A DNA stretch of 64,000 bases from an uncultured Prevotella sp. (GTDB taxonomy: Bacteria > Bacteroidota > Bacteroidia > Bacteroidales > Bacteroidaceae). Below the pieces are notes generated by a model. The model made no database searches. It had not been told where the DNA came from and saw only the letters and a program-made list of their open reading frames with translations. The stretch spans positions 155,898-219,897 of the forward strand of contig ONCJ01000001.1 in the NCBI GenBank assembly GCA_900316295.1. Direction: 5' to 3'. This document shows positions 1 to 9,291 of this stretch, piece by piece; within the stretch, counting starts at the first letter, position 1; the number at the start of each line of letters is the position of its first letter. Position numbers and translations under genes: made by a program.

Positions 1-70
1 CGGCAATACGCTTCATCGCCGCAGGTATCTCTGCGTCGGTATACGGTCGGATGTCATCGAATTTGTTCAT
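1..70 (-). CDS. Partial gene, probable lysophospholipid acyltransferase family (N-terminus only)
   Basis: Reading the minus strand from an ATG at 68-70 gives an open frame that runs off the left edge; only about 23 residues are present, beginning MNKFDDIRPY. From memory, this opening resembles the start of Bacteroidales 1-acyl-glycerol-3-phosphate acyltransferase (hemolysin-type) proteins, but no catalytic motif is visible, so the function is an inference. It lies 46 bp downstream of the MMPL-LPLAT gene on the same strand and is probably the next gene of the pigment operon. Confidence 0.5.
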   Translation of the reverse strand, partial: MNKFDDIRPYTDAEIPAAMKRIA

Positions 71-116
71 AACAAAAAAGTTATTTTCCAGTGGAGAAAA
101 GTTTTTTGAGTAAATG

Positions 117-3100
117 TCACGTTGTCTTTAATTCTACCTGTAGGTTATTGGGCTTGGGTTGCATGGATGATAGCAGAACAGCGTCGTCAGGATCACTACA
201 ACAAGCTATCACGCGGATATTAGGATGGACGAGAGACATGAGTAGTGCCAGTTGTCCTCTGCCAGCCTCTTCTATAACATAAGGTGAGTCCATGTATTTC
301 GTCACATCAACATTGTCTACTATCTCACTATAGTCATCATTCTCATCAAGCAGGCGACGAGTCTCCCTCTCCACGCCATATCCCTTGTAGATATACTTAG
401 AAATGACATAGTTGTGGAAATAATGGGAATCTTCTATCCTGCGGCACATTTCTGTAAAATATTTCTTATACATCATTCCGAAGGCAGAGGCTATAGCCTG
501 ATGGGTGTCTCCGTATTGGTGTAGCTGTCTGGAAGCAACACGCTTGCCAATCTCAACATCAATACGTCCTCGTGCCGCCAGTCCGCTACCCTTCGGCATG
601 ACATGGTTGGCTCCATGAATGAACACAGGAAGAATGTCGGCATCAAGTTCTTGTGCCAAATAGAATGCACCACGATGAAAACGACTGATGCGTCCATCAT
701 TACGCTGTCCCTCTGGGAATATCACAACATTATAGCCACGAGATATCGCATCGCCAATGTCTCGACGCAGCTCCTCCATAGGCCGATCGAGTTTCAAGAA
801 TCCTGCCAGCCGGAAGATACCATTGACTATTGGGTTTTTCCAGACCATTCCACTAATCATTACTATCACGTTGGGGTGAAGAGCCAGCATATATACGGGA
901 TCGAGGATCGACTGGTGATTGCATATCATGATGCTTCCTCGGTTGAAGTCCTCGCCATATTTGTTGGTGACCACCGACCTTACTCCATAGATATGGTTGA
1001 TGTTGGCATGCATTGTCTTGTAAACTATTTTGTGCATTATACGCTCGCGGCGCAAATTGCCGATAGGGACAAGCCGTAACAACAAACCAAAGACGCAACC
1101 ATAGAACAATTCAAAGAGATAGACAACGGCACAATAGCCCGTACGGACAAGCTGGTCGATGGTTATCGGATTACGGCGAACAGAACCATCGGAACATGTC
1201 ATCCATCGGAATATTATCGGCGGTATGACCCACGCCATCAGCACTACAGTGAACATACCTACAATGGTCACCTGTGCCAGGGAATATAGAGCAGGATGCT
1301 TAGCGATGATTAGCGAGCCCATACCTATAAACATTATCAATGCCGAGATGATAATACTGCGCTTGTATGACGGGAGGAGTCGTTTGCGATATGCATACTC
1401 GTTGATGAGTCCGTCTGTCATAAAAATGGTATAGTCGTCTCCCTGACCGAAGATGAATGTGGCAAGAATAACGTTGACGATATTAAATTGCATACCGAAG
1501 AGATACATCATACCAAGTATCCATATCCACCCTAAAGCCATCGGACAGAAGGCAAGCAAGCTCAATTCCAGTCTACCGAACGACAGCCATAGGAAAAGGA
1601 ATACAATGAATCCACAGGCAAAGCCTATATAATTGAAGTCATTGGATAAAGAATGCGCCACGGCACTGTTCATTCCCACAAAATCGAAGGCATAACCCTT
1701 ATCGCCCAATACTTCGTCAAGTTTTGCTTCCACTCTGTCCAACTCGTCATCTCCACATTCCACGATATCTACAATCGAACAAGCACCCGTACATTGACTA
1801 TACGAGCCCGACAACAAGACAGATGACACCCGACTAAAATCGTCGAAAGATTTTGGCGAATACTTACCATTAACTATCTGATAGAAGCCATCGAAGGCCT
1901 CATCGCTAAATCCATATTGGGGCGCTTTCTGACGGAGTTGGCTTATGACCCCATCCCGATGCGAACTCCAAAAAGCTTCCCAGCGCTTGATTCTCTTCGC
2001 CTGCTCAAGCTGAGAACTTACAAAAGAGGTGAAGTCGGAATAGTTTTTCACCTCACCAGTCCTCTTCAAGCTATCAAGCATCGGAGCCATGCTACTTCGT
2101 TTCCTAAGTGCTTCCTCCCATGTCTTTCCTTCTGTCACTACATATATATTTGTGGTGTCATTGACCCCCGCTGATATATGCAAGTCTGCCATCAGCCGCT
2201 CCTGTGTTGGTGTCATGTAGTTGACATGATGCATGTTGGCATCAAATGATGTTTTAAGACTAAAATATCCAAAGACGATGGTCAGTATGAGGATGATAAG
2301 TGTTTTTGTAAAATCGGAATGTCGAATGTTTCTGGAGACATTAGACGGGATATTGTATAATGTGCTTTCTTTTTTTGCAGGATATTCCTTGACCAAATGT
2401 GGTAGGAAAATAAGTACAAAGAGGATGGTTCCGATAAGCATGAATGCCGCAAAGAGTCCAAGATCACGCAACGCCGGTGAATCAAGCGGAACGAGACTGG
2501 CAAAGGCTCCTACGGTAGTGACGTTGCCGATGAGTAGTGGTGGCACCATTTCCTTAAGCACCTCACGGTGTGAACCTCCATGATCTATGTTATGCGCAAT
2601 AAAATGTAAGGGATAGTTGACGGCTATACCGATGATTATCGAACCGATGCCCAACACTATGAGCGACACGTTGGAGCGCATCACAGCTATGAAGCCCATA
2701 GCAAAGAGCCAACCTATGAGGATAGATAGAGCTATGAGCGACAGGTTGCGCACACTTCGAAAGAAATATACCAACAACAGAAATATAAGACATACGGATA
2801 TGAGTACCGCCCATCGGCTGTCTTGTTTTATCTGCTTTGCGTTGTCAACAGCTATTACCGGAGAACCTGTTATAGCCACATCCACATCAGGTATAGCCTT
2901 CATTGTCTGCTGACAGATACTGTCAACATAGTTTACGAGCAAAGCATTATTGGCAGATTCCATGGCACCGTATGCCGAGGTCATCATCACTACGGCATAA
3001 CGTCGGTCAGATGTATAGACATAGCCATCATCAACGTCGAAAGGAAGAGACTGTTGCCGTTGCTGCAGGCGTTGCATGACAGGAGTAAATAGCTCTAACG

Positions 3101-3629
3101 GGTCATTACCTATATTATTTGCAAAGAATCCCGTTGCAGGCATCATTATCATCTGTACATCATTAGCAAGCGTCTCTTCCACATAGTTAGGATTTTCCAA
3201 TATGTGCTCCATACGCACATAGTCAGAATCAGAGAGCATCAACGGCAGATTCTGGTAAACGAATTCCGTTATACCTGCATATTTCTCAAAATCGATTTGC
3301 GTAGTAAGATCCTTAACATGTCGACGGCCATCATGCGCTTGTACCTGTTGAGCAAAAGTATCGACAGCTTCGGCAAGGCGGTCGGTATTAACCAGTTTAT
3401 CATCCTTCATCCTGAACATTGCCACAACCCGTTTACCTCCAGAAATATCCTGGTAGAGTGTGATTGCCTTCTGCTGTTTATCGCTCAGAGGCAGAAAGTC
3501 ATAGATATCCTCGTTATACCTCAATGACGTAATCATCACCAAAAGTATGGCAATAAAAGCTGCTATCAAAGTGAAGAAGAGTCCTCGTCTTTGATGTAAG
3601 TAGTCGTATATGTTAAGAAAAAATCTCAA
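117..3629 (-). CDS. MMPL/RND-type lipid exporter fused to a C-terminal LPLAT acyltransferase
   Basis: A 1170-residue membrane protein. The N-terminal part has the layout of an MMPL/RND exporter: one membrane segment near residues 15-35, a large soluble loop, a membrane block around 270-420 that includes a GIGSIIIGIAVNYPLH stretch, a second loop, and a second block around 690-850. The last 300 residues form a separate PlsC-like acyltransferase domain with the NHQSILD (HX4D) motif and an FPEGQR motif. MMPL exporters are standard members of aryl-polyene clusters and are thought to move the lipidated pigment across the inner membrane. The fused acyltransferase suggests that acylation and export are coupled. 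The gene lies 10 bp after the hydrolase gene in the pigment operon. Confidence 0.9.
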   Translation of the reverse strand: MRFFLNIYDYLHQRRGLFFTLIAAFIAILLVMITSLRYNEDIYDFLPLSDKQQKAITLYQDISGGKRVVAMFRMKDDKLVNTDRLAEAVDTFAQQVQAHDGRRHVKDLTTQIDFEKYAGITEFVYQNLPLMLSDSDYVRMEHILENPNYVEETLANDVQMIMMPATGFFANNIGNDPLELFTPVMQRLQQRQQSLPFDVDDGYVYTSDRRYAVVMMTSAYGAMESANNALLVNYVDSICQQTMKAIPDVDVAITGSPVIAVDNAKQIKQDSRWAVLISVCLIFLLLVYFFRSVRNLSLIALSILIGWLFAMGFIAVMRSNVSLIVLGIGSIIIGIAVNYPLHFIAHNIDHGGSHREVLKEMVPPLLIGNVTTVGAFASLVPLDSPALRDLGLFAAFMLIGTILFVLIFLPHLVKEYPAKKESTLYNIPSNVSRNIRHSDFTKTLIILILTIVFGYFSLKTSFDANMHHVNYMTPTQERLMADLHISAGVNDTTNIYVVTEGKTWEEALRKRSSMAPMLDSLKRTGEVKNYSDFTSFVSSQLEQAKRIKRWEAFWSSHRDGVISQLRQKAPQYGFSDEAFDGFYQIVNGKYSPKSFDDFSRVSSVLLSGSYSQCTGACSIVDIVECGDDELDRVEAKLDEVLGDKGYAFDFVGMNSAVAHSLSNDFNYIGFACGFIVFLFLWLSFGRLELSLLAFCPMALGWIWILGMMYLFGMQFNIVNVILATFIFGQGDDYTIFMTDGLINEYAYRKRLLPSYKRSIIISALIMFIGMGSLIIAKHPALYSLAQVTIVGMFTVVLMAWVIPPIIFRWMTCSDGSVRRNPITIDQLVRTGYCAVVYLFELFYGCVFGLLLRLVPIGNLRRERIMHKIVYKTMHANINHIYGVRSVVTNKYGEDFNRGSIMICNHQSILDPVYMLALHPNVIVMISGMVWKNPIVNGIFRLAGFLKLDRPMEELRRDIGDAISRGYNVVIFPEGQRNDGRISRFHRGAFYLAQELDADILPVFIHGANHVMPKGSGLAARGRIDVEIGKRVASRQLHQYGDTHQAIASAFGMMYKKYFTEMCRRIEDSHYFHNYVISKYIYKGYGVERETRRLLDENDDYSEIVDNVDVTKYMDSPYVIEEAGRGQLALLMSLVHPNIRVIACCSDPDDAVLLSSMQPKPNNLQVELKTT

Positions 3630-3639
3630 TTTTCAATTG

Positions 3640-4452
3640 TCATTTATCCGCAACCAACGCCCTCACCCATTCCAAGAAACGTTCTTTCCAACGTATTGCC
3701 TCTTCAGTAGTCTTACGTGGCGACACGCCGAAGCCATGTCCGCCAGTAGCATAGTGTTCGTATTGGTGAGGAATGTTCTTAGCCGTCAGAGCAGAATCGA
3801 GCAAGATAGAATTGTAACAGTCTACTACAGGATCGTCATCACAACTCAACATGAAAACAGGCGGACAATTATCTGGCACATGTCGTTCCACAGACAAGGA
3901 GTCTCTCATGGTCTTTGATGGAAAAACGCCAAGCAGCCCCCTTAATGAACGCTTATGAGTACACGTATGTGTCATCGATACCACGGGATAGATAGGTGCC
4001 ACGAAGGTCATACGCAGGGAGTCGTCTGCCAACTGCTCCGCAGCATGCATTACGAGATGACCACCTGCCGAGAACCCCATACATCCGACCCTATCCCTTC
4101 TGATACCATATAGCTCGGCATTGTCATGAAGTTCAGTGAGAGCCCTACGCAGATCATTAAAACCTGCAGGAAAGATACGTCCTTTGCCGCGAATACGAAA
4201 AACGAAGGATCCCCATCCGCCATGACTATATTCCAAGACGAAGGCTGCTATGCCATTCTCGCACAGCCATTCTGCTACATCATACCCCTCGCCAACCCTA
4301 TCCAACCAGAAATAGCTACCGCCAGGACATACAACGATGCCAATTCCTGTGGGATTGTTTTGTGGAATATAGGCTGTCAATTTGTAGGCATATGTATCTA
4401 TGTACGACAACAGTACAGCTGTCAATATTGTTAAAAGTCTCAGATTCTTCAT
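3640..4452 (-). CDS. Secreted alpha/beta hydrolase (esterase-like)
   Basis: About 270 residues with an N-terminal hydrophobic signal-like segment. It has the alpha/beta-hydrolase signs of a nucleophile elbow GFSAGG, an acid in SCDDDPVVD and a histidine in GGHGFG, and resembles acetyl-xylan-esterase/BD-FAE-type hydrolases. The ATG at 4452 overlaps the upstream stop as TAATG, which favours this start over the in-frame ATG at 4464 and points to translational coupling. Its place in a resorcinol/aryl-polyene operon suggests it trims or transfers an acyl or ester bond of the pigment. The substrate cannot be read from the sequence, and a polysaccharide esterase is a possible alternative. Confidence 0.8.
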   Translation of the reverse strand: MKNLRLLTILTAVLLSYIDTYAYKLTAYIPQNNPTGIGIVVCPGGSYFWLDRVGEGYDVAEWLCENGIAAFVLEYSHGGWGSFVFRIRGKGRIFPAGFNDLRRALTELHDNAELYGIRRDRVGCMGFSAGGHLVMHAAEQLADDSLRMTFVAPIYPVVSMTHTCTHKRSLRGLLGVFPSKTMRDSLSVERHVPDNCPPVFMLSCDDDPVVDCYNSILLDSALTAKNIPHQYEHYATGGHGFGVSPRKTTEEAIRWKERFLEWVRALVADK

Positions 4453-5711
4453 TACTTGATACATTCGTAAAGGTCACTGAAAAATTTCTCCTCCTTATTA
4501 CCTATTACTTCGAGCAAGTCACCTAAGTCGTCAAATGAAGCTCTCTCCGACTTACGCCTTTTTATCATTCGCGAACCCTTATACGCAAACTCTCGCCACA
4601 TATCTCCAATTTCCGTCATGCGTTGCGAGAAGTCGTTTAGTTCGTCTATACCCGTTCGTGCAGCGCTTTCCTGTAGAAAGGCTCCGTATATAAAGCGAAA
4701 GCCAGCCCCCCCTGTGCCTATTTCTTCGAGCATACGTATGACCTGGGCAAGATTGAGTAGTGCCTTTTGTCGCCCCATCTGCGATTCCCACGTCCGTATG
4801 CGTCTCGACATATAATGAATACCATTGGTACCTAAGAATGGAACAATAGAGGAATAACCTATCATGTTGCGACACGTCCTACTGATAGATTTGAGTATCA
4901 GTGGGGCAAGGTCTGGCAAGTGCTCGGGCACGGATTCTATCCAGTACATCTGTCCCATCAGCGGATAGGTACCACCTTTAGCAAAACGAACTTTTACGAG
5001 GTCATCACGATGAATTGTGACCTTTTGAGTTATGTTAGAGTCGAGCACCGAATAACTCTCTGTCGTTTCATCCTTACCTATGATACATACATTATGACCA
5101 TTGAAACGGAAACGATACTCCGGCGGAACATATGGCAGATCGTACATGCCAACAACACACCCTACAGGCTTATGTTTGTCCATTAAAACATGGTCCAATA
5201 ATCTCATCGCACTCTCTTTACTAAAGAATCTGCACGTCCTTGTTTTCACTCCCAACTGTTTAGTCACACGACTGAACAATACTCCCGGGAAAGTTCGGAA
5301 CGATGTCAGAGGCATACCATTCAGTCTGATGAATGGCACATGAGAAAACCATAATCCACTTGCCATTCCGAATATCATTGGCTCGGACAGATCAATGCCA
5401 TGAAACCGCAGCAGAGCCGATGTTGCCCCATTCTCACAATGAGCAGCCATCCTATGTTCAAGAGGCAGTTCCGTGCCACTACCCTGTATCATCGTACTCT
5501 CGCTACACCGCTCCTCACTCCTCATTTCACGCTTCTCGCTTCTCCATGCATTCTTATCTTCAAGGGCAAGTTCAAGAGCATCATTCTTTGCCGACCATCC
5601 ATCGCTTACGACTGTAGTATAGCGTCCTTCTTCATCCACAGCATAGCAGACATCACGGGCAAGTGAGTCTTTGTAGTATTTCAAGTCCTGCGGTACGTCT
5701 TGCACTTTCAT
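4452..5711 (-). CDS. BtrH-type acyltransferase with an N-terminal extension
   Basis: 419 residues. From residue about 88 the protein matches the BtrH_N family (AHCENG at 90-95, then SEPMIFGMASGLWF), followed by a DUF4872-like C-terminal half. BtrH of butirosin synthesis moves an acyl group from an acyl carrier protein to an amine, so this protein is a candidate for transferring the polyene acyl chain from ACP to a resorcinol hydroxyl. That role is inferred. Residues 1-50 (MKVQDVPQDL start, VCYAVDEEGRY) look like a small separate domain. It is joined by an Arg/Glu/Ser-rich linker (about 55-75) whose DNA is simple sequence, which suggests a fusion. The gene sits between the hydrolase and darB. 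Confidence 0.82.
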   Translation of the reverse strand: MKVQDVPQDLKYYKDSLARDVCYAVDEEGRYTTVVSDGWSAKNDALELALEDKNAWRSEKREMRSEERCSESTMIQGSGTELPLEHRMAAHCENGATSALLRFHGIDLSEPMIFGMASGLWFSHVPFIRLNGMPLTSFRTFPGVLFSRVTKQLGVKTRTCRFFSKESAMRLLDHVLMDKHKPVGCVVGMYDLPYVPPEYRFRFNGHNVCIIGKDETTESYSVLDSNITQKVTIHRDDLVKVRFAKGGTYPLMGQMYWIESVPEHLPDLAPLILKSISRTCRNMIGYSSIVPFLGTNGIHYMSRRIRTWESQMGRQKALLNLAQVIRMLEEIGTGGAGFRFIYGAFLQESAARTGIDELNDFSQRMTEIGDMWREFAYKGSRMIKRRKSERASFDDLGDLLEVIGNKEEKFFSDLYECIK

Positions 5712-5735
5712 AGGATGAAGATTGGTGGGTATTAC

Positions 5736-6872
5736 TTAGCAAACAGTCAGCATACAGTAACAATATGAGAAGCGTGCACTCTCAGGTACCATCAACAACA
5801 CCTTCTGTCCCTTTTTCAACTTACCAGATCGCATCAGTTCCTCAAGCATGAAGAAGGCAGATGCAGATCCGACATTACCTATGCATGGCAAATTGTAGAA
5901 CCATTTCTCTGCTGGTACGAAGAAGCCCTGTCTTGCAGACTCCTCAAGAATCTTGTCCTTGAAGAATATTGAAGACAAATGTGGCAGGAACCAATCGACA
6001 TCATCTGGTGTAAACTGACGTTTTTTACTGAGTTGCAACAGATATTCCACACCCAACTTGACAATATAGTCGGAAAGCAGACGGGTATCCTGTTTTAGGG
6101 AAAAGAGCGATTGGTTCAGCCATTGATCCGTAGGGTAAGAAGCCCAACCGTGGAGTTTGCCATCATCACTTTTTTCTGCACCAGCATACATACAGGTCTC
6201 CATAGTATTAGCATATGAAGTCACCTCTATCCAATCAACACGCAGCGACAAGCCCGAGTCGGATGGTTTACCCTGAATTAGCAAGGCAGCTGCGCCATCA
6301 GACAACATCCACCGCAAGAATTCCTTTTGAAAAGCTATCATTGGTTGTTGTTTGAGTTGCCTCAACTGCTCCGTTTCTTTCTGGAAGTAAGATGCACGCA
6401 TCCATGCCGACGTTTTCTCTGACGCGGTAGCAACAGCGTTGAGATTGGAATCCATCTGTACCGACATGCACGCATATTTTAAGGCATCAACCCCTGCACA
6501 ACAAGAACCAGCAAGAGAAACCACCTCTATATTCCGATCGCCTCCCAACTCACCATGTACCATAACACCATGTGACGGTAATATCTGTTCAGGCGATGCT
6601 GTGCCACATGCCAACACGTCAATATCGTCTATAGAAAACTGACTATCAAGCAGTCTTCGAACAGCATTGGCTGCCATCTCTGCATTGGTATGAGTAGCAT
6701 TTCCATTCTCATCCAAAGCGTAGTATCGTTGTTGTATGCCATTGCTTCGCAGGATAAGCTTTCTGGCTTTCGACGGTTTGCCATCGATCATGCCAAGAAA
6801 TTTCTCCATATCATCATTACCTACAGCCTTGTTTGGAAGAAACGTTGCTGCTTTAGTAATGTATACATTCAT
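5736..6872 (-). CDS. darB: DarB-like ketosynthase III of dialkylresorcinol synthesis
   Basis: 378 residues with a thiolase/FabH fold. The Cys-His-Asn triad is visible as C125 (in AGSCCAGVDA), H298 (in FLPHLSS) and N333 (in CIGNVGSA). It differs from the housekeeping FabH of this window (57523-58527) and lies directly upstream of a darA-like gene, as in flexirubin and dialkylresorcinol clusters of Bacteroidetes. In that pathway DarB joins two fatty-acyl-derived units into a cyclohexanedione precursor, which DarA then aromatises. The unusual loop around residues 160-185 also fits a specialised ketosynthase. Spacing to darA is 24 bp. Confidence 0.85.
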   Translation of the reverse strand: MNVYITKAATFLPNKAVGNDDMEKFLGMIDGKPSKARKLILRSNGIQQRYYALDENGNATHTNAEMAANAVRRLLDSQFSIDDIDVLACGTASPEQILPSHGVMVHGELGGDRNIEVVSLAGSCCAGVDALKYACMSVQMDSNLNAVATASEKTSAWMRASYFQKETEQLRQLKQQPMIAFQKEFLRWMLSDGAAALLIQGKPSDSGLSLRVDWIEVTSYANTMETCMYAGAEKSDDGKLHGWASYPTDQWLNQSLFSLKQDTRLLSDYIVKLGVEYLLQLSKKRQFTPDDVDWFLPHLSSIFFKDKILEESARQGFFVPAEKWFYNLPCIGNVGSASAFFMLEELMRSGKLKKGQKVLLMVPESARFSYCYCMLTVC

Positions 6873-6896
6873 ATTGATCTATAGTTATATTATTTG

Positions 6897-7796
6897 TTAT
6901 TGATTATTCCTAACACTCAAGGCTACCCGACGCTCACGTCCAACATGGCGGACCGGATACGTAAGATAAAAGAATAGTTGTGCGAATGGCGACACTACAA
7001 ACAGAACAAAAAGCAGATATACATAAAACATGTCGAGTCTAAACCGTCTGTTTTTGTCACCAAAACCGCCTTTTTTGCGGATAAAACTGGCCCAAATTCC
7101 AAACAAACGGTGGCCTGTTTTTTCGATAAAGGCTATTGATGGTTTATAGTCTATTGCTCCAGCATCAACCAGAAGTTCTTGCAAATGAGTAATGTTTCCA
7201 TTTTTTATTGTACTGGAAATAATAGCTCCATAGCGCGAAGCTCCATTGATATTATCTGCCGAGATACCAGCCTCTGGTAGCAACACACTTTTTTGTTTCT
7301 TTCCATACATTAGCCATCGTACCACCGTGAGCGCACTAACGAGATTGGCATGATGATCTTGCAATACCACATGACCAACTAGAGTTGCACCGCATTCTGC
7401 AACATACTCTTTTATCTTGTGCAAGGTCATCACCCACATGTTACGACACGCATTAACAAAGACCACGTCACGTCCCCTCAGATATGCCTTAACTTCATCG
7501 TCTTCAAAGAATGACTGCAGAGGCAGAGAGGGCGAAAGAAACCATGACTGTCCTACAATTATAACAACATCGACATCCTGAACATCTGAAAAATCGAACG
7601 GCAGGATACCGAATGGCGTCATACCAAGTCGAGTCTCAGGGAACACGTCAAAAAATTCACGCCTACTCCAAGGGAACGGGAATGAACATTTCGGCTCAAT
7701 GGCTTTGCAAACAACCTCGTCAATTGTTTTGCATAAAGACTGCGCCACCTTGAGAGCTTGACCACTCTGCGTATAATAGAATACAGCCGCTTTCAT
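6897..7796 (-). CDS. darA: DarA-like dialkylresorcinol condensing/aromatising enzyme
   Basis: 299 residues. The N-terminus is flavodoxin-like (FYYTQSGQ at residues 6-13), followed by the FPFPWSRREFFDVFPE stretch that I recognise from Bacteroidetes proteins annotated as dialkylresorcinol condensing enzyme. A hydrophobic segment near residues 250-275 suggests membrane attachment. DarA works with DarB to give the 2,5-dialkylresorcinol half of flexirubin-type pigments. It lies immediately downstream of darB and 7 bp downstream of the phytoene-desaturase-like gene. Assignment is by motif and context. A generic NAD(P)H-dependent flavodoxin oxidoreductase is the alternative. Confidence 0.82.
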   Translation of the reverse strand: MKAAVFYYTQSGQALKVAQSLCKTIDEVVCKAIEPKCSFPFPWSRREFFDVFPETRLGMTPFGILPFDFSDVQDVDVVIIVGQSWFLSPSLPLQSFFEDDEVKAYLRGRDVVFVNACRNMWVMTLHKIKEYVAECGATLVGHVVLQDHHANLVSALTVVRWLMYGKKQKSVLLPEAGISADNINGASRYGAIISSTIKNGNITHLQELLVDAGAIDYKPSIAFIEKTGHRLFGIWASFIRKKGGFGDKNRRFRLDMFYVYLLFVLFVVSPFAQLFFYLTYPVRHVGRERRVALSVRNNQ

Positions 7797-7803
7797 ATCT
7801 CCT

Positions 7804-9291
7804 TTATTCCACCAGTTTCAGTTGTCGGAATATTTCGTCTGTAGTCAATATTTCTGAGCATGTCACAAGACTACCAGCGAGTACTCCGAGCATACCATGA
7901 AGCACCGTACTTTGTCCTGTCAGTAGAAGATTCGGAACACGAGTCTTACATGGTATGTTTCCCATATTCATCATGTCAACATCCTTAGCCACTCCATACA
8001 TAGCTCCGTCAGGTATACCCGTATAGTCTAGGTATGTAAGAGGAGTTGATGTATAATAGCATTCTATACTGTCACTTAAACCAGGAACTTCCTGTTCCAA
8101 GGCCTTTATAACCTTTTCTGCTTTTTGTTTCTTGAACGTTTCATAGTCTTCTCCGCGATTTCCCTGACGGGTTCCATACCAAGGGGCCATCTCGTCGAAC
8201 GACATATATGTGATTATCTCTCCCGTCCGTGCAAACACAGGGTTCTTCTCATGGCAGAAATGCATATATAATATACACTCAGGCCACGTTTGATAAGTAT
8301 ATTTCTCACATCCCCATGTGGTATCGCCTCTATATAAATACAGGTTGCTATTCATGTAAGGCACTGTATTCTTTCGAAATTTCAAGTATACGGTGAATGC
8401 AGAAGTGGTATTACGTACGCTCTCCAGTCGTCTGCGATAGGCGGGACGAATGAGGTGACTATCTATGAGACGGATGGCTTGCATCGGATGGATGGCACAT
8501 ATTACGAGGTCAGCTTCATATCGTTCGCCATCCGCAGTTATTACCGAAGTGGCGCGTGTGTCGTCACATTCCACCTTGACCACCTTCTCTTTTGTCAACA
8601 CCCTACCGCCCATGCCACGTATATTGTCTGCGAGAGCATCTGCCAAGACACTACTGCCGCCAACGATACGAAAAGCACTCTGTTCATAAAAGTCGGTAAT
8701 AAGTGCGTGTGTAGAGAATGGTGTTCGATCTTTCTCGCCAGCATATAGTGGCTGGATGCCTGCGAGCACCTGCCTAAGCAAAGGATTCTTTACTACGCTA
8801 TCAATAACATCATTGACGCTTCTCTTCTGATATTCCGCACTGACATATAGATCCACGTCCCTATTAAGGGAGTGCATAGCAGAAGATGACGCTACCAACT
8901 TGATTAAGTCGTAATAGTTAGCCAACTCGTCACGGCTTTGCGGGAAATGTTCTGCAAGAGTGTCAATAAACGAATCCCTGCCATTGGCAAGTCTGTATCG
9001 TTCACCTTGGAGCGAAATAACATCATAGCCATTTGAATCGAGTCGAGATAACTCCACACTCTTTTCGACCCCCAAATAGCGTAATATAGTATGAAGCGGT
9101 TGCCCTTGGTCAGCACTACCGATATAGTGCATACCAGTATCAAAGACGGCATCACCACGACGGAAACATTGAAGGCATCCCCCAATCTGGTTTCCTTGCT
9201 CCAGCACGGTCACATGATACCCGTTCTTTGCCAGGATGCATCCGCAAGACAGACCTCCCAATCCACTTCCTATGATAACACACTTCTTCAA
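7804..9291 (-). CDS. Phytoene-desaturase/retinol-saturase-like FAD oxidoreductase
   Basis: 495 residues. The N-terminus carries the dinucleotide-binding fingerprint GSGLGGLSCGCILAKNG, then VLEQ and RRGDAVFDTGMHYIG, typical of the phytoene desaturase/all-trans-retinol 13,14-reductase family. The C-terminal FAD-binding signature is visible as NLLLTGQSTVLHGMLG. Enzymes of this family often accompany aryl-polyene and flexirubin genes, where they may adjust the oxidation state of the polyene or resorcinol chain. The actual reaction is unknown. The gene overlaps the upstream GT-acyltransferase gene by 4 bp (ATGA type), showing it is part of the same operon. Confidence 0.85.
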   Translation of the reverse strand: MKKCVIIGSGLGGLSCGCILAKNGYHVTVLEQGNQIGGCLQCFRRGDAVFDTGMHYIGSADQGQPLHTILRYLGVEKSVELSRLDSNGYDVISLQGERYRLANGRDSFIDTLAEHFPQSRDELANYYDLIKLVASSSAMHSLNRDVDLYVSAEYQKRSVNDVIDSVVKNPLLRQVLAGIQPLYAGEKDRTPFSTHALITDFYEQSAFRIVGGSSVLADALADNIRGMGGRVLTKEKVVKVECDDTRATSVITADGERYEADLVICAIHPMQAIRLIDSHLIRPAYRRRLESVRNTTSAFTVYLKFRKNTVPYMNSNLYLYRGDTTWGCEKYTYQTWPECILYMHFCHEKNPVFARTGEIITYMSFDEMAPWYGTRQGNRGEDYETFKKQKAEKVIKALEQEVPGLSDSIECYYTSTPLTYLDYTGIPDGAMYGVAKDVDMMNMGNIPCKTRVPNLLLTGQSTVLHGMLGVLAGSLVTCSEILTTDEIFRQLKLVE

